Shown in pieces: positions 23,961 through 41,157 of a stretch of 64,000 nucleotides of DNA (position 1 is its first letter; the number at the start of each line of letters is the position of its first letter). A program made the position numbers and the translations under genes. The notes under the pieces were generated by a model. It was not told the DNA's origin, made no database searches, and was given only the letters and a program-made list of their open reading frames with translations. The stretch comes from Cryptomeria japonica (taxonomy: Eukaryota; Streptophyta; Pinopsida; Cupressales; Cupressaceae): assembly GCF_030272615.1 (NCBI RefSeq), contig NC_081413.1:557653136-557717135 (forward strand), given 5' to 3'.

Positions 23961-26900
23961 TGTCATTTTCTTTACCATTTTGTTACTTCATGAATGAGGT
24001 GTTTTCAGATGTCTATTCCATGAATACCTCTCTATTGTATGCTTCATGATCGATGTGTCTTTAGCATGTCCACTCCATGAGAACCTTTCTCATATATTCT
24101 TGTACCTTATTTGTATTTATGTATTACTTCATGGTTTACATGTATGATTCATGCCTTGCATGTATTCATATGTATGGTTTGTGCTTTACATAGCTCCTTC
24201 ATGCCTTATGAGCATTACTTCATGCCTTGCAGTCTTCTCAAAATATTGCAAAAACATTCAACAAGAAAAAGAGTAGTAGAGGCTACATAACAAAATAAAT
24301 TAGATCTCCCTCTTTATTTCTTCACTTTCTTCCCCATTTTCTTCCTCCCTTCTTTATCACTTCCCTTTTTCTTTATTTTTCCTTGACATAACTAACCTTT
24401 TCTCCTTAATGTTCTTCATGAATCCAAAGATTCATTTACACTCCCCACTTTACATCCATGGCAAGTACCTCCATAACTTCACTTAGTGTGAAGTAATTAT
24501 TCTCCTCTACCATGGCCTTCATATAGCTTTCATATATCCTTACATATATTACTATCCATATATATATCGACCTCATTCTAAGACTTTGAATCTGCCTCTT
24601 CTACCTCATTATGTGACAACAAAATGTGAGGATTTAAGAGAAGCTTCAAATCACAATAGCCCTTAGCATTGGTTCAGAAAGAATCTCATATTATGCCTCC
24701 TAGATTGGATGGCTCTAATCCTCATCACACTATTCAACTTTGTCCTCCTCACCGGATTGTTTGCACTCGTGATGATAGAATTGTGAAGATTATATTTCAA
24801 CAATTTTTTTTTTCTCGCTTCCGATTCAACTCTTTATATGTCCTAAAATTGTACGATCCTAATAGCTTCTACTCTTGTTGACAGTTTGGTGGCTCTGAAC
24901 AATAGATCCTTCGAAGAAGCGTGATCCTTGTAATTTTGGCCTTCCATGATGTGAAAAAGAGGTTATGTTATGAATAATGGTCCAGATGATTTAGTTAGTT
25001 CTTATTAAGTATGAGTAAATTTGGGCTTCCTTGGCTATAGTCACTATTTTGTACTAACTATTGTCATCTAGTGTGATTTGAGCATGGACTTCAACTAATC
25101 ATGAGGGTGTAAACAATCTTAAATTGTTAGGGGGTACACGGCCTTGACCAAGGGATGAAAGTATTGGGAAAGTACAAGTGATTCATGTGTAGATCAATGT
25201 ATCATTCACCTATTAATTCCTAGCAACATTCTCAAATAAACAAGCAAAGAGGTATGTTGAGTGCATATATACATTTTATGTTGCCATGATATAAGTAAGA
25301 TATCAAACATGTAACTTAGATTGATTTGCAATTTCATTCATAAATATTAGATCTTCCTTGTGGATTTTTGAATGCATAATGTCTCGTTGACTTCAATATA
25401 TTTATTGCAAGTAGTCTTTTTAGCATGAAACTTCACTCATTGAGGTCTCTTACTAAATGCAAGTCAGTTATCCTATCAATGATGATACGTTTTGCATGCA
25501 CTTTATAGGGAAATCTTATTAATAGCTATGGTTGGGTTGTTAATTGTTTTGTAAAAATATATACAAGTAGATTGGGACATTAGAGTTATAAACACCGTAA
25601 ATTGTGTTTGAGATCATTGTCCTAATTGTAACAGTCAACTATCATTGGCCCAAGGCCACACCAACACCGTTGTGACACCAAGGTTTGTGCATACTGGAAT
25701 AAGGGCTACTCTTAGGACATTTCATTACCATTACATATACACACCTAGTGGGGTTTCCAAACACAACTTGTTTGAGTAGGCAATATCACTGGTAAACTTG
25801 TGATTGTCACAATTGGTACCCTTAGGACAGTCATTAATATTTGGTCTTTGGCACTTTTTTATGGCTTCTAAATGCTTCTATGGGGTGTGTAGGGTTCCCA
25901 CACATCTCTTCCAACATTCCATCCAAGGCACTTCACTCTCACCTATATTATATTCCACTTTCTCTATGCTACTATCCTAGAGGTCCGATACATGCTGTTA
26001 ACATTGCTTTGATAACTCCAAATTCACATCTAAGCTCATCTTAAGGTAACATGTTCATAGTCAATCACTAAGCTTTCTCTATGTGATTTCAAGTAAGATA
26101 TTGATCTATATAGTTAATTTTGTGATTGATTTGAGGGATACATCCATTGTCAAACCTTAAGAAAATTTTGTTCCATATCCTAGATTTATTTTGTTTTAAT
26201 TCTCAGTGAGTAATTTTCAATAGTAATAAAGTGGTTTATAGCCTTAGATTTCAATGACAAAAGATCAGTTATTTGAATAAATACATATAAACATAAAGCA
26301 TTATTTTCAAATTGCTTTGATATATTATGTATAACAAATTGCTATGGTTGCAAATTGCTTTGATATATTATGTATAATAGATTGCTATAACCAAATTTTT
26401 GTGCTATACTCTTGGATCCAATACTCATGATTTTGGATTTTAGATAGCATGCCTCCCTAGATTACTTTGGACTATAGGTGTAGATTCATTGTGGTTTATG
26501 CTAAAATAACTCAAACAATTGTACATAGTTTATGGGTAACTTCACTTAAGAAACTCATGTCTCATCTCAATTATGTTCAATTACATTGTCAATTTGAAGA
26601 TTTGGTCAAGTTTGAGGTAGGAACTCAAATTCCTCCTTTGTTTTTTAATTGAATTGATTTTAGCTTGTTGCAAATGAATTGTTGAGTGAATTAAAGTATT
26701 CTTCCAATTTAAATCTCTCCATTTGGATGATTATATGATTTGTATGAACCAAATTTGGAAATTACGAGTATATATGAGGTTATGCTGTTCAATTCTATTT
26801 GGGATGTTGAAATGACAAATTGAGGGAGTATTGTATTGTTGAGTTGATTAGAATCAAAAGGCTATTCTTGCATTTTCATTTTATGCACTTTGAAATTTCA

Positions 26901-27200
26901 AGGTTTTTGAGGTCCATTAGTTAAGGATGTTTGTGTTGGTCCCATAGACTATTTAGTCTCGTGGACGTCATTAAAATCGTTCATTCATTCATTCATCAAT
27001 GGTAATTGGCCTCATGACTGGGTTTTGGTCCAAACTTGGGAATTATTGAAAAGTCGTATTTGATGATTTTGAGATGATATTCTATTATGGAATCATGATA
27101 ACATATATGTGAATTTTGATAAGGGATCAATTAGGATCCGTTCTCTTGGTGTTGTGCCCAATTGAGTATGTCTTGCTTATGTATGAAAATGGTATCTTGT
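23961..27200. other. Unassigned AT-rich spacer
   Basis: No coding similarity, LTR ends or RNA gene recognised. A short (CATT)n run occurs near 26,980. Isolated open frames (for example near 24,670 and 25,840) have no recognisable features. Confidence 0.4.
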
Positions 27201-27204
27201 AATT

Positions 27205-27290
27205 AAGACAATTTGATGTATTTGAGATGTCTTGTATTTAGATATGGCATGAGCTCAGTCCTAGAGTGAGTCTAGGGAGTGGCTCCCACT
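27205..27290 (-). repeat. Dispersed repeat, inverted copy of 54,033-54,105
   Basis: The reverse complement of this stretch (actccctagactcactcta, then gagctcatgccatatctaa and agacatctcaaatacat) matches 54,033-54,105 with few mismatches over about 70 bp. It belongs to an unidentified dispersed family. Confidence 0.55.
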
Positions 27291-27429
27291 CGTGTCCCTC
27301 GTCTGAAAGTGGTAAGCATGGCATTCGTGTTTGGGGAGTTTTGTAATCAAGTGATAACATAACAATAGACTTGGGTTAAAACAAATAACAAAATAATTGG
27401 TTCCTTGAGCACACCTTGAGCGCTATCAC

Positions 27430-28165
27430 AACACCAAGGGTGTTTTGGGAAGGCATGGTCGAACATGGAGCATTGGGACTTGTGCGAAGAGGCATGCCTA
27501 CTCACACACGGATTATGTGATCGTTGTTCTCGTTCATGTGCATGAGAGAATGCTTCGTTCCATATGGTCCGTCCCCAAGAGCACATATGATGAAAGGCAT
27601 GCCCGCACATGGAGTGTTGGGACTTGTGCAAAGAGACATATCCGCTCATGTAGCATAGGGATTGTGTGATCGTCGTTCTTGTCCGTATGAGAGAATGCTT
27701 GGTTCCATATGGTGTGTCCCCATGAGCACATACAATGAAAGGAAAGCCCGCACATGGAGCGTTGGGACTTGTGCGAAGAGACATGCCCACTCATGTAGCA
27801 CAGGGATTGTGTGATCGTTGTTCTCGTCTATATGAGAGAATGCTTTGTTCCATATGGTGCATCCCCATGAGCACATACGATGAAAGGCATGCCCGCACAT
27901 GGAGCATTGGGACTTGTTGAAAGAGAATGCCTACTCATGTAGCACAAGGATTGCACGATCGTCCTTCTCGTCCATATGAGAGAATGCTTGGTTCCCTATG
28001 GTGCATCCCCATGAGCACATACGATGAAAGGCATGCCCGCACATGGAGCGTTGGGACTTGTCGGAAGAGACATGTCTGCTCATGTAGCATAAGGATTGCA
28101 CGATCGACCTTCTTGTCCATATGAGAGAATGCTTGGTTTCATATGTTGTGTCCCCATGAGCACAT
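27430..28165. repeat. Tandem array, ~144-bp unit, about five copies
   Basis: The anchor gcatgcccgcacatggag recurs at 27,457 (variant), 27,601, 27,746, 27,891 and 28,035, giving spacings of 144, 145, 145 and 144. Units are similar but not identical and include gagagaatgcttggttccat and ccccatgagcacata. A 144-bp unit is 48 codons, so open frames persist on both strands, up to 147 codons on the minus strand. No copy has a convincing start, signal or known domain, so I treat these frames as a product of the periodicity. The unit is more GC-rich than the surrounding DNA. Confidence 0.85.
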
Positions 28166-28169
28166 ACAA

Positions 28170-29574
28170 TGACACTTCCGCCACTGCACTCTAGAATCTA
28201 ATGCCTTGTGTATTTTTAAAGTAGCGAACCTATGTGGATTCATGACTTGGTATCATCCTTCTCTATTGATGTTGCACTGTATTGTTCCATTACTTGTGTC
28301 ATGTATGCATCGTGTATGGCATGTGTGAGCCTATAATCCCCCTTGTATACTTTGATTGACTATTTATAACTATCTCCACAAGCACGATGGGGTGGACCTA
28401 GGGTTCCACACGGTCGGGTGGCATTGCAAACCACCGTTGGGGACCGATGGACTCAATTCGTGATCACCTCACAGAGCACTTCCACCTCCCTCAACACATG
28501 TTCTTTCTCTTTCATCTTTTCTCGCAAGTTGTAATTCAAATGTATATTGAAATAAGAATTGTAATCATTGATGATATGTATATTAAACACTCCAAGTGGA
28601 GATTGATGTAATTGAACATAATTGATATGGTTTATGCTAACTTCACTTAAGTATATTATGGGCCCATAACCCATAGGTCCCAAGATCAATTTCATAACTA
28701 GAAAATAAGATATCTAAATGAGTTGAAATTTTTTAGGAGTAAACATGTGGGCATGTTGAACTATACAAGGGGAGAGATGACCTTTAAATTTTTTTTTTTT
28801 ATACCAAAATTTAAATTCAAATAACCTAGTTACTTAAACAAAAGAAAGGTTGAAACTATTTTATATCAAGTATTTTGTGGGTGGTCATAATGCATTTCTG
28901 TTTTCTTTTAAGATGCTAGTAACATTATTTTTAGTACTATCTTTACCTATTGTACTTTGCTATTGGACTCGATCAACCCAATAACCTTGTACATGTGATT
29001 TATTTTATTAAAGAGGATATTCATGTAGTCCGGAATGCATGATTATCGTCTTTGAATCTATGTTGAATATATAATAACAAGTGACTACTTAGTATGAGAT
29101 ATATACATGTCATTCAATAGGTATATGTCATGTATTGACATAGGATGACACTTTATATGAGATTATCAATTTGGGATATACTTATAAGAAATATGTGTAT
29201 ATATAGTAGATAAATTCATTTCATGTATATATATAGTAGATAAGTTTTGGTAGCTAGCAAGAACAACTAACTTAGATAAGGTAGATAAAGTCATTTCATC
29301 TCCCTAATTAGCTTTAAAGGCTCTTGTATTTGGGTTAGGTAATTCCCTATCAACACCATTTTTAATAGGTTTACCAATACTCAGTGGTTCATACAATCCT
29401 CTTAGGAGTTGGACCATCTCAACCATGGTGCGCCTGATCATATTAGATTGAAACCAGTGCGCCTCATATTAGCTTGAAACCTATGCCCCCTATTGGTAGC
29501 TGATGGGGATAGAATATCATTTGCTGTACATATTAGTGAGGTGTGGTTTACATCTAGATAATAATAATTTTTAT
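28170..29574. other. Unassigned spacer
   Basis: AT-rich, with no gene. Around 29,400-29,440 the reverse complement of ggcgcaccatggttgagatggtccaactcc appears, a string also present near 54,010 and in part near 61,060, so a dispersed repeat contributes here. Confidence 0.4.
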
Positions 29575-30085
29575 TTTTTAAAAAAATAGCCTTCGGAATT
29601 ACGACGGATACTAAACTTTGCACCAATGATGGAATCGTCGGACCAACAACATTCTCGTTGGTGCAAAGGTTCAGGATTCTGTCGAAATTCAGACCCCTAC
29701 TAAACAAAGATTTGACGAGGATGCTGTATGTCCGACGACATTTCCTTGTCCAATGTTTGTCGATGCATATTACTGGACCGACGACAAAACCATCGGATCA
29801 ACAACATTCTCGTCGGTGCAAAGTTTCAAACTTCCATCGAAATTCCGACGCAATCTAAACAAACATCCAATGAGGATGTTGTATGTCCGATGACTTTTTT
29901 GACCGGAAGAGCGATCATGCTCGTTGTCGGCAGAGTCCATGGTGTCATCGTAATGTCGATGTTCAAAGGCATCATCAAAAAGTCCAACGACAAGTTTTCA
30001 ACGAATACTTTTGTCGGCAGTCCGATGAAAAGTAGTCACAATTTCGACAATCGACCATCAGAAATTAGCCTCGAATGTACTAGTG
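29575..30085 (-). mobile_element. CACTA terminal/subterminal region with 155-bp direct repeats
   Basis: Read on the minus strand it starts CACTAGTACATTCGAGG at 30,085, close to the ends at 9,082 and 44,384. Internally it is rich in CG and ccgacgac/cgtcgg motifs. Two direct repeats of about 155 bp start at 29,641 and 29,796 (gaccaacaacattctcg and gatcaacaacattctcg). Repeated short motifs next to a CACTA tip are where En/Spm accessory proteins bind. The other end was not found. It abuts an antisense LTR fragment. Confidence 0.55.
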
Positions 30086-30089
30086 TCAC

Positions 30090-30471
30090 CTTACCGGTAT
30101 AACCTAATTTCACCAGTGGGCCTTCATACCTGCAGACCTCTTCTCTGTCAGTGGATCAACTTGGTCTTCCATCAAACATGTTGGTCCTTCTACTAAGGCC
30201 ATTTACCGACAACATTAACCTTCTTTGTGTATACCAGTTCACATCCTTCAGTTCTTCTTTTGCTTGCTTGCTTTGCCTTGCCTATGGTCCTTCTTTACCA
30301 GTAGCTTATGCATTTCATGTGTACCGATAACGTACCTTCTATCTGCTTACACACATATGGATTGATATCATCATGTCTTACTTCTCCCATACCGATCACC
30401 AATTCTTACTCACCGGTGACCATGCCAAACCGGTTGACATCAATGACAACTTAATGCCAATAATGCTAACA
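30090..30471 (-). mobile_element. Antisense LTR 5' fragment, related to the solo LTR family
   Basis: On the minus strand it begins TGTTAGCATTATTGGCATTA at 30,471 and continues gttgtcattgatgtcaaccgg. The solo LTR begins TGTTGGCAT and has gttgtcattgatgtcaatatg at about 5,512. The rest is rich in accggt/ccggtt strings, as in that LTR. It appears cut by, or joined to, the CACTA region at 30,085, so the 3' end is absent. Confidence 0.5.
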
Positions 30472-31375
30472 GAAATTTTCTCAGATCCTACTCCAATTTT
30501 CTACTATAGGCCTATGAAGTTAGATCTTCAAATTTACACTTCTGGATCCATAACCTTTATGTCCAAACTCCGTTTTGCATGATTCTTATGTCATCGAAAA
30601 GTTGGTTCAGTACTCTACATAGATTTCAGGCCTATTCTTCCAGAATATTCTCTAGGTATTTGCTTTTTTTATCATATATTTGATCTAGCCTTTTGGGTTC
30701 CTTTCTTGGAAAATGTGCAAATCAATTGATTTTTTTAGATTGAAATGAAATTTTTTGACATTAAGAGACTCTATATTGTTGTATCAACCAGTTTCTATAA
30801 TTTTTTTGTTCATTTATCGTGGATCCAAATCATCTATCGAAATAATATTATTTTAAATCTAAATAATTGTTTTAATTTTATTTCACATATATCTTTGATA
30901 CATCAAAATATATCCACTCCTCATTAAACATTATTAAAAATAAGCACATTTAATCAAAACCTAACTTTATATAAAAGATGAGACAATGTAGATCATTACA
31001 TATAATTTTTTATTTGAAAATACATTAAAATTACAATAAAATATTATGATTAACTTTGATCACAAATATGATCATCAACATCAATAGATACTTGCTAATT
31101 TATTTAAAAGATAAATAAAATTATAATTGAAACATATTTTTAATTTTCCCAAGTAATTAGTGATGGATCTCAATTTGTGAATTTCCATACCAATTACTAT
31201 AGGACTAGCAAAAATATGAAAATTTCATTTGGCCAAATGCATATTCCTCAATTCTGGACTCTTAGTCAAAAGAAATTTAGCCTAACGCCCGTACAAGAGA
31301 TGAAAAATATGAGAGTTCCATCTGGCAGAGATTGCTTTTCGTCATCATATTTGAAAGCTGATATAATCGGGCCTT
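30472..31375. other. AT-rich region downstream of the ABCC gene
   Basis: Very AT-rich with no coding support. It would hold the 3' UTR and poly-A signals of the minus-strand ABCC gene (stop at 31,376), but no single signal stands out among many AATAAA-like strings. Confidence 0.4.
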
Positions 31376-37124
<5,749 letters not shown>

Positions 37125-38244
37125 CACTACAAGCAGGCCATGGACAAATATCAATATTGTTTTCTCATTCCCAAATTTAGTTTTCGTTAAGTGTAACTAT
37201 CTACAATACCCACTTACTCCTACTCGGAATATCAATCCCATTCATCTTTTCCACAACTAATAAACGTATCAGATTCCTACAAAATTGTTGTTCTAACATG
37301 AATGCTGAATTCATAATTAATTGATTCAAGAACCAACAAATGTATAACTACTTAGAAATTCCAGACTAAAACCAGCACTAAAACCTACAAGCAACCCAAT
37401 TTTTTTCCCCATCTAGTGTTCTCAAGTATGTGTCCGAGCATTTATTTACGACACCCAGTTTCCATTAAAGCACATACTAACCAAGCTGCATGTTTTCCAT
37501 TTATGAAATCACTGACAGATCATATTCATACAAATTGAATATTCTAAGTTGTGACACCCATGTACTTATTGATTGTATACTTAAGCATGATAAATTTATT
37601 ACTCCAGAAGAAAAACTACACTATAATTAACTGTAATGCATACTATGAAAACCAGATGAAATACAGAAATTATGCCAGTAATAAAATCAAACATTTTACT
37701 AACATTTCATGGCGGCAATTGGCATGAGCTGATCCTCTGTTGATGTTTGTGGTATTGGCATAAACTTATCTGCTATTTGTCTCGATCTCCTCTGTATTCT
37801 TGCTGATATTCTGACGGGCGTATCAAGGAATAATTCAGTTGGAATATAACAAATGTTTATTGCGATTATCGCCAAGCTGGTTGCAGCCCAAAAACAGAGG
37901 GGTCTCAATTATTTCACTTCTACTTGACTGCAACAAATTCTCATGAATAACCAAATATATACATGCATTGAGCCAAGTCGTCCAAACAAATTGTCTTGTT
38001 GACCAAGGAATCGAACGAATCGAGAGAGTGAGAAGTGAAAGTGAGTGGAAGGCGCATGGAAACCAAGTATTATGGGCAAATGGTGAGAACAGTCAAAACG
38101 CAAGCTTGGCAAATGAGCATGTGGGTAGGCTGATTTCTAGTAGTGGCAAGGAGGAAATTGCTGTAGAGATTTGTTCTCCAAGCAATCTAATTTTAAATTA
38201 GGGTAATATTAGCAAAATATTTAAAATCGGTATTGGATGGTTGC
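37125..38244. promoter_or_regulatory. Upstream region of the ABCC gene (5' UTR/promoter zone)
   Basis: About 1.1 kb upstream of the ABCC start on the minus strand. 37,170-37,690 is AT-rich. 37,700-38,150 is less AT-rich and holds short open frames (for example 69 codons ending at 37,699) without recognisable domains; these may be leader sequence or an old fragment. No unambiguous TATA or transcription start can be assigned. Confidence 0.35.
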
Positions 38245-38840
38245 TTAGGCTAGGCATTCTCTATGTCACAAGTTCAATTGGACAATCCATGGTTGATATC
38301 ATGTTAGGGATGTGTCTAATCTGTCTAAACTTAACTTTTGGGCTGTGGGGTTTGTACAAATATAAAGGTTATGAAAAAGCAACATAAATCCTACAATATT
38401 TTAAAAGTGTGTTTTTTTTAATAAAATAAAATATTTTTTAGTTAATATATATCTATTTACAATTTGATATATTTAATTTTATTTAATTTACCAATTATTT
38501 AAAATTTCCAATATGAAATTATTTGTATGCAAAAAATAATAAATTAAAAATGAAAGTTAGTTTTAAATCTAAATTTTAGTCTTTTAACTTATTCTAAAAT
38601 TATAATTAGTCATTATTGATTTATTTTTTAATGGAAATTTAATTTAATTTAATTTATTTGCATTAGATAATAACTGTTTATGAATTTTAAAAATTATAAT
38701 TACGTCGAAGGCGTTCCCTATGTGAGATTTACAAGCTCAATTGGACGATCCACGGTTGATATCATCTTAGAGGCTCGCAAGACGATTGAAACGTTTACAA
38801 CCATTAGATGTTAAAGCAATATAAATCCCACAAAATTTTA
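38245..38840. repeat. Pair of direct repeats (38,245-38,410 and 38,705-38,840) flanking AT-rich DNA
   Basis: ctatgtcacaagttcaattgg, then gttgatatcat and gcaacataaatcctacaat (first copy), recur as ctatgtgagatttacaagctcaattgg, gttgatatcat and gcaatataaatcccacaaa (second copy), about 455 bp apart. The sequence between is extremely AT-rich. The second copy ends about 90 bp before the truncated gypsy pol. Family unknown. Confidence 0.55.
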
Positions 38841-38927
38841 TTTAACTTAATTTTTTGTTTAAAAATAATTTCATTTGATAAAATACAATGCTTTTTTATA
38901 ATTACATACATAAATTCTTTTTTATTA

Positions 38928-41157
38928 AATCCTAAAAAGTTTGTTTTTGGTGTCACGGAAGGAAAACTTCTGGGACATATCGTTTCACAGGAGGGAGTAA
39001 AGGTAGATCCACAGAGGGTAAAAGCAATACAGTAGCTCAATCTCCCTTCCAACAGAAATGGAGTGAGGTCCTTCTTTGGACAGGTGAACTTCCTAAGGCG
39101 TTTTATTCCTGATTTTGCTGAAACTACTAAATACATTGTAAATATGATGAGTGAGAAAGTTGCCTTTAAGTGGAATGAAGTAGGCATAAAGGCTTTTGAA
39201 GAAATTAAAAGGGCAATTGTGCATGCACCTACCCTAGTTAATCTAGATTTTAGTAAAGACTTTATTATTTATTGTTATGCATTAGAACATACTATGTCTA
39301 GGATTTTGGTATAGAAGGGTGAGGGTAATGAGGAGATTCCAATTTCCTTCATGAGTGTACCCCTGAAGAATCATGAGTTAAAATACTCACAGACAGAGAA
39401 GCAGGCCTATGTGGTAGTAAACGCTGTGAAGCAATTCAGGTACTACATACTTCATTCACATGCAATTGTTTCTGTTCCCAATTCTGCAGTAAAAGTTGTT
39501 TTAACCCAACAGGATGTTGGTATCAACAATAGAGCATCTTGGGTCTCCAAGATTTAGGAATTCAATTTGGACATCAAACCCACTAAACTGGTCAAGGGAC
39601 AAGGCCTTTGTAAGTTGATAGCAGAGAATAAGTTTGAAGAAGAGGACAATCTACCCTTAACTCTGTTTGTCAGTCATCAAGATTCTTGGTTCACCAATGT
39701 TGTGTATTATCTCACTTATGGAGACTGTCCAGATCACCTTTCTCCTAGGGAGAAACAAAATTTGGGGTCGAAAGCTGCAAAGTACGTCATTTCTAATAAC
39801 ATATTGTACAAGAAAGGCTTAGACGACACTTTTCTCCGGTGTGTGGATAAACCACACCAAGAGGCTTTATTGAAAACTTTTCATAATGAGGCATGTGGGG
39901 GTCATTTCTCTTCTACGGTTACTGCATATAAAATCCCGAGGAACTGTTACTACTGGCCAGGAATGTTCAGAGATGCGTACGCGTGGATGACGAAGTGTGA
40001 GAAGTGCAAATTGTTCATAGGTAAACCCCAGCTGGTTGCCTTGCCCTTAAGACTCGTAGTGATTGAAGAGCCCTTTAAACAGTGGGGGTTAGATTTCATT
40101 GGTCCTTTGAACCCAATTTCCAGTGCAAGGCACACTCACATATTAACAACAACTGACTATTTCACTAAGTGGGTGGAAGCCATCCTTGTGAAAAAGACCA
40201 CTTCAGAGATTGTGTGTGCATTCCTTAAGGATAATATTCTTGTCAGGTTTGGGGTTCCTCAGAAAATAGTTACAGATAACGCATCAAATTTCTCCTCATC
40301 TGAGTTAATTTTATTTTGCTACGATCATGGAATCACCTTGGCACACGCTTCTGATTATTACCCACAAGGTAATGGTCAAGCAAAATCAAGTAACAAGAAC
40401 TTGATTAACATCATGAGGAAGTTGGTTAGTGAGAATTTCAAGGATTGGCATAAGAGGTTACATGAAGCACTGTGGGCAGATCGAACTTCTCCAAAACAGG
40501 GCATAGGGATGTCTCTGTTCGAGCTGGTATATGGCATTGGCGCACAACTCTCTCTTCCTTTAGAGTTAGCAGCTTCTAGATTGCAGACAATGGTAGAAGA
40601 TGCATTTTTTTAGAGCTCCCTTGAAAAGATAATTATGTACCTAACCAAGATTGAAGAAGAGAGGGAAAAGCTGGTTGACAGGATTACAGAACATCAGATG
40701 AGGGTTAAAAATATCTTTGATTAGAAAGCAAGGCCTAGGAAGTTCATGAAAGGTGATATGGTGTTCTCTCTTCCTTTAGAGTTAGCAGCTTCTAGATTGC
40801 AGACAGTGGTAGAAGATGCATTTTTTTAGAGCTCCGTTGAAAAGATAATTATGTACCTAACCAAGATTGAAGAAGAGAGGGAAAAGCTGGTTGACAGGAT
40901 TACAGAACATCAAATGAGGGTTAAAAAGATCTTTGATCAGAAAGCAAGGCCCAGGAAGTTCATGAAAGGTGATCTGGTGTTATTATGGGATAAAAGGAGA
41001 GAGCCGAAAGACGCTCATGGCAAATTTGAGTCACTGTGGAAGGGACCTTATGTAATTCATGAAGTTAGGGGCCCCAATTCTTTTAAACTTGCTTACTAGA
41101 ATGGCTTTGAACCACCCTTGTACTATAATGGGCAGGACTTAAAATTGTATCAATTGT
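38928..41157 (+). pseudogene. Ty3/gypsy pol remnant (end of RT, RNase H, integrase), Athila/Tat-like
   Basis: Plus-strand pol starting inside the RT C-terminus (KLLGHIVSQEGVKVDP, 38,967); gag, protease and most of RT are gone. RNase H region: KYSQTEKQAYVVVNAVKQF (39,381-39,437). Integrase: HHCC finger with HNEACGGH and CEKC (39,882-40,008), core with first Asp in GLDFIGPL (about 40,090) and second in VTDNASNF (40,270). The catalytic Glu site reads GNGQAKSS, AAA at 40,383, so Glu is replaced by Lys. The C-terminus (WKGPYVIHEV, then NGQDLKLYQL with TAA at 41,157) resembles Athila/Tat gypsy elements, which often carry an extra ORF 3' of pol; one follows at 42,201. Stops at 39,033, 39,312, 39,555, 40,611, 40,722, 40,827 and 41,097 are all TAG. 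A 216-bp tandem duplication lies near the end. Confidence 0.88.
40551..40982 (+). repeat. 216-bp in-frame tandem duplication inside gypsy integrase
   Basis: The unit starting tctcttcctttagagttagc at 40,551 repeats at 40,767 and runs to about 40,982. It is exactly 72 codons. The two copies differ at few positions. One difference is GATTAGAAA (40,719) against GATCAGAAA (40,935), so one stop codon arose after or independently in the first copy. Confidence 0.9.

Noticed and set aside
27347..27790. 147-codon minus-strand frame (and overlapping frames on both strands)
   Set aside because: It follows the 144-bp tandem unit; openness on both strands comes from the period being a multiple of three. 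No start context or domain.
37699..38112. Two short minus-strand frames upstream of the ABCC gene as extra 5' exons
   Set aside because: No ABCC similarity, and the protein beginning at 37,124 already has the expected length and N-terminus.
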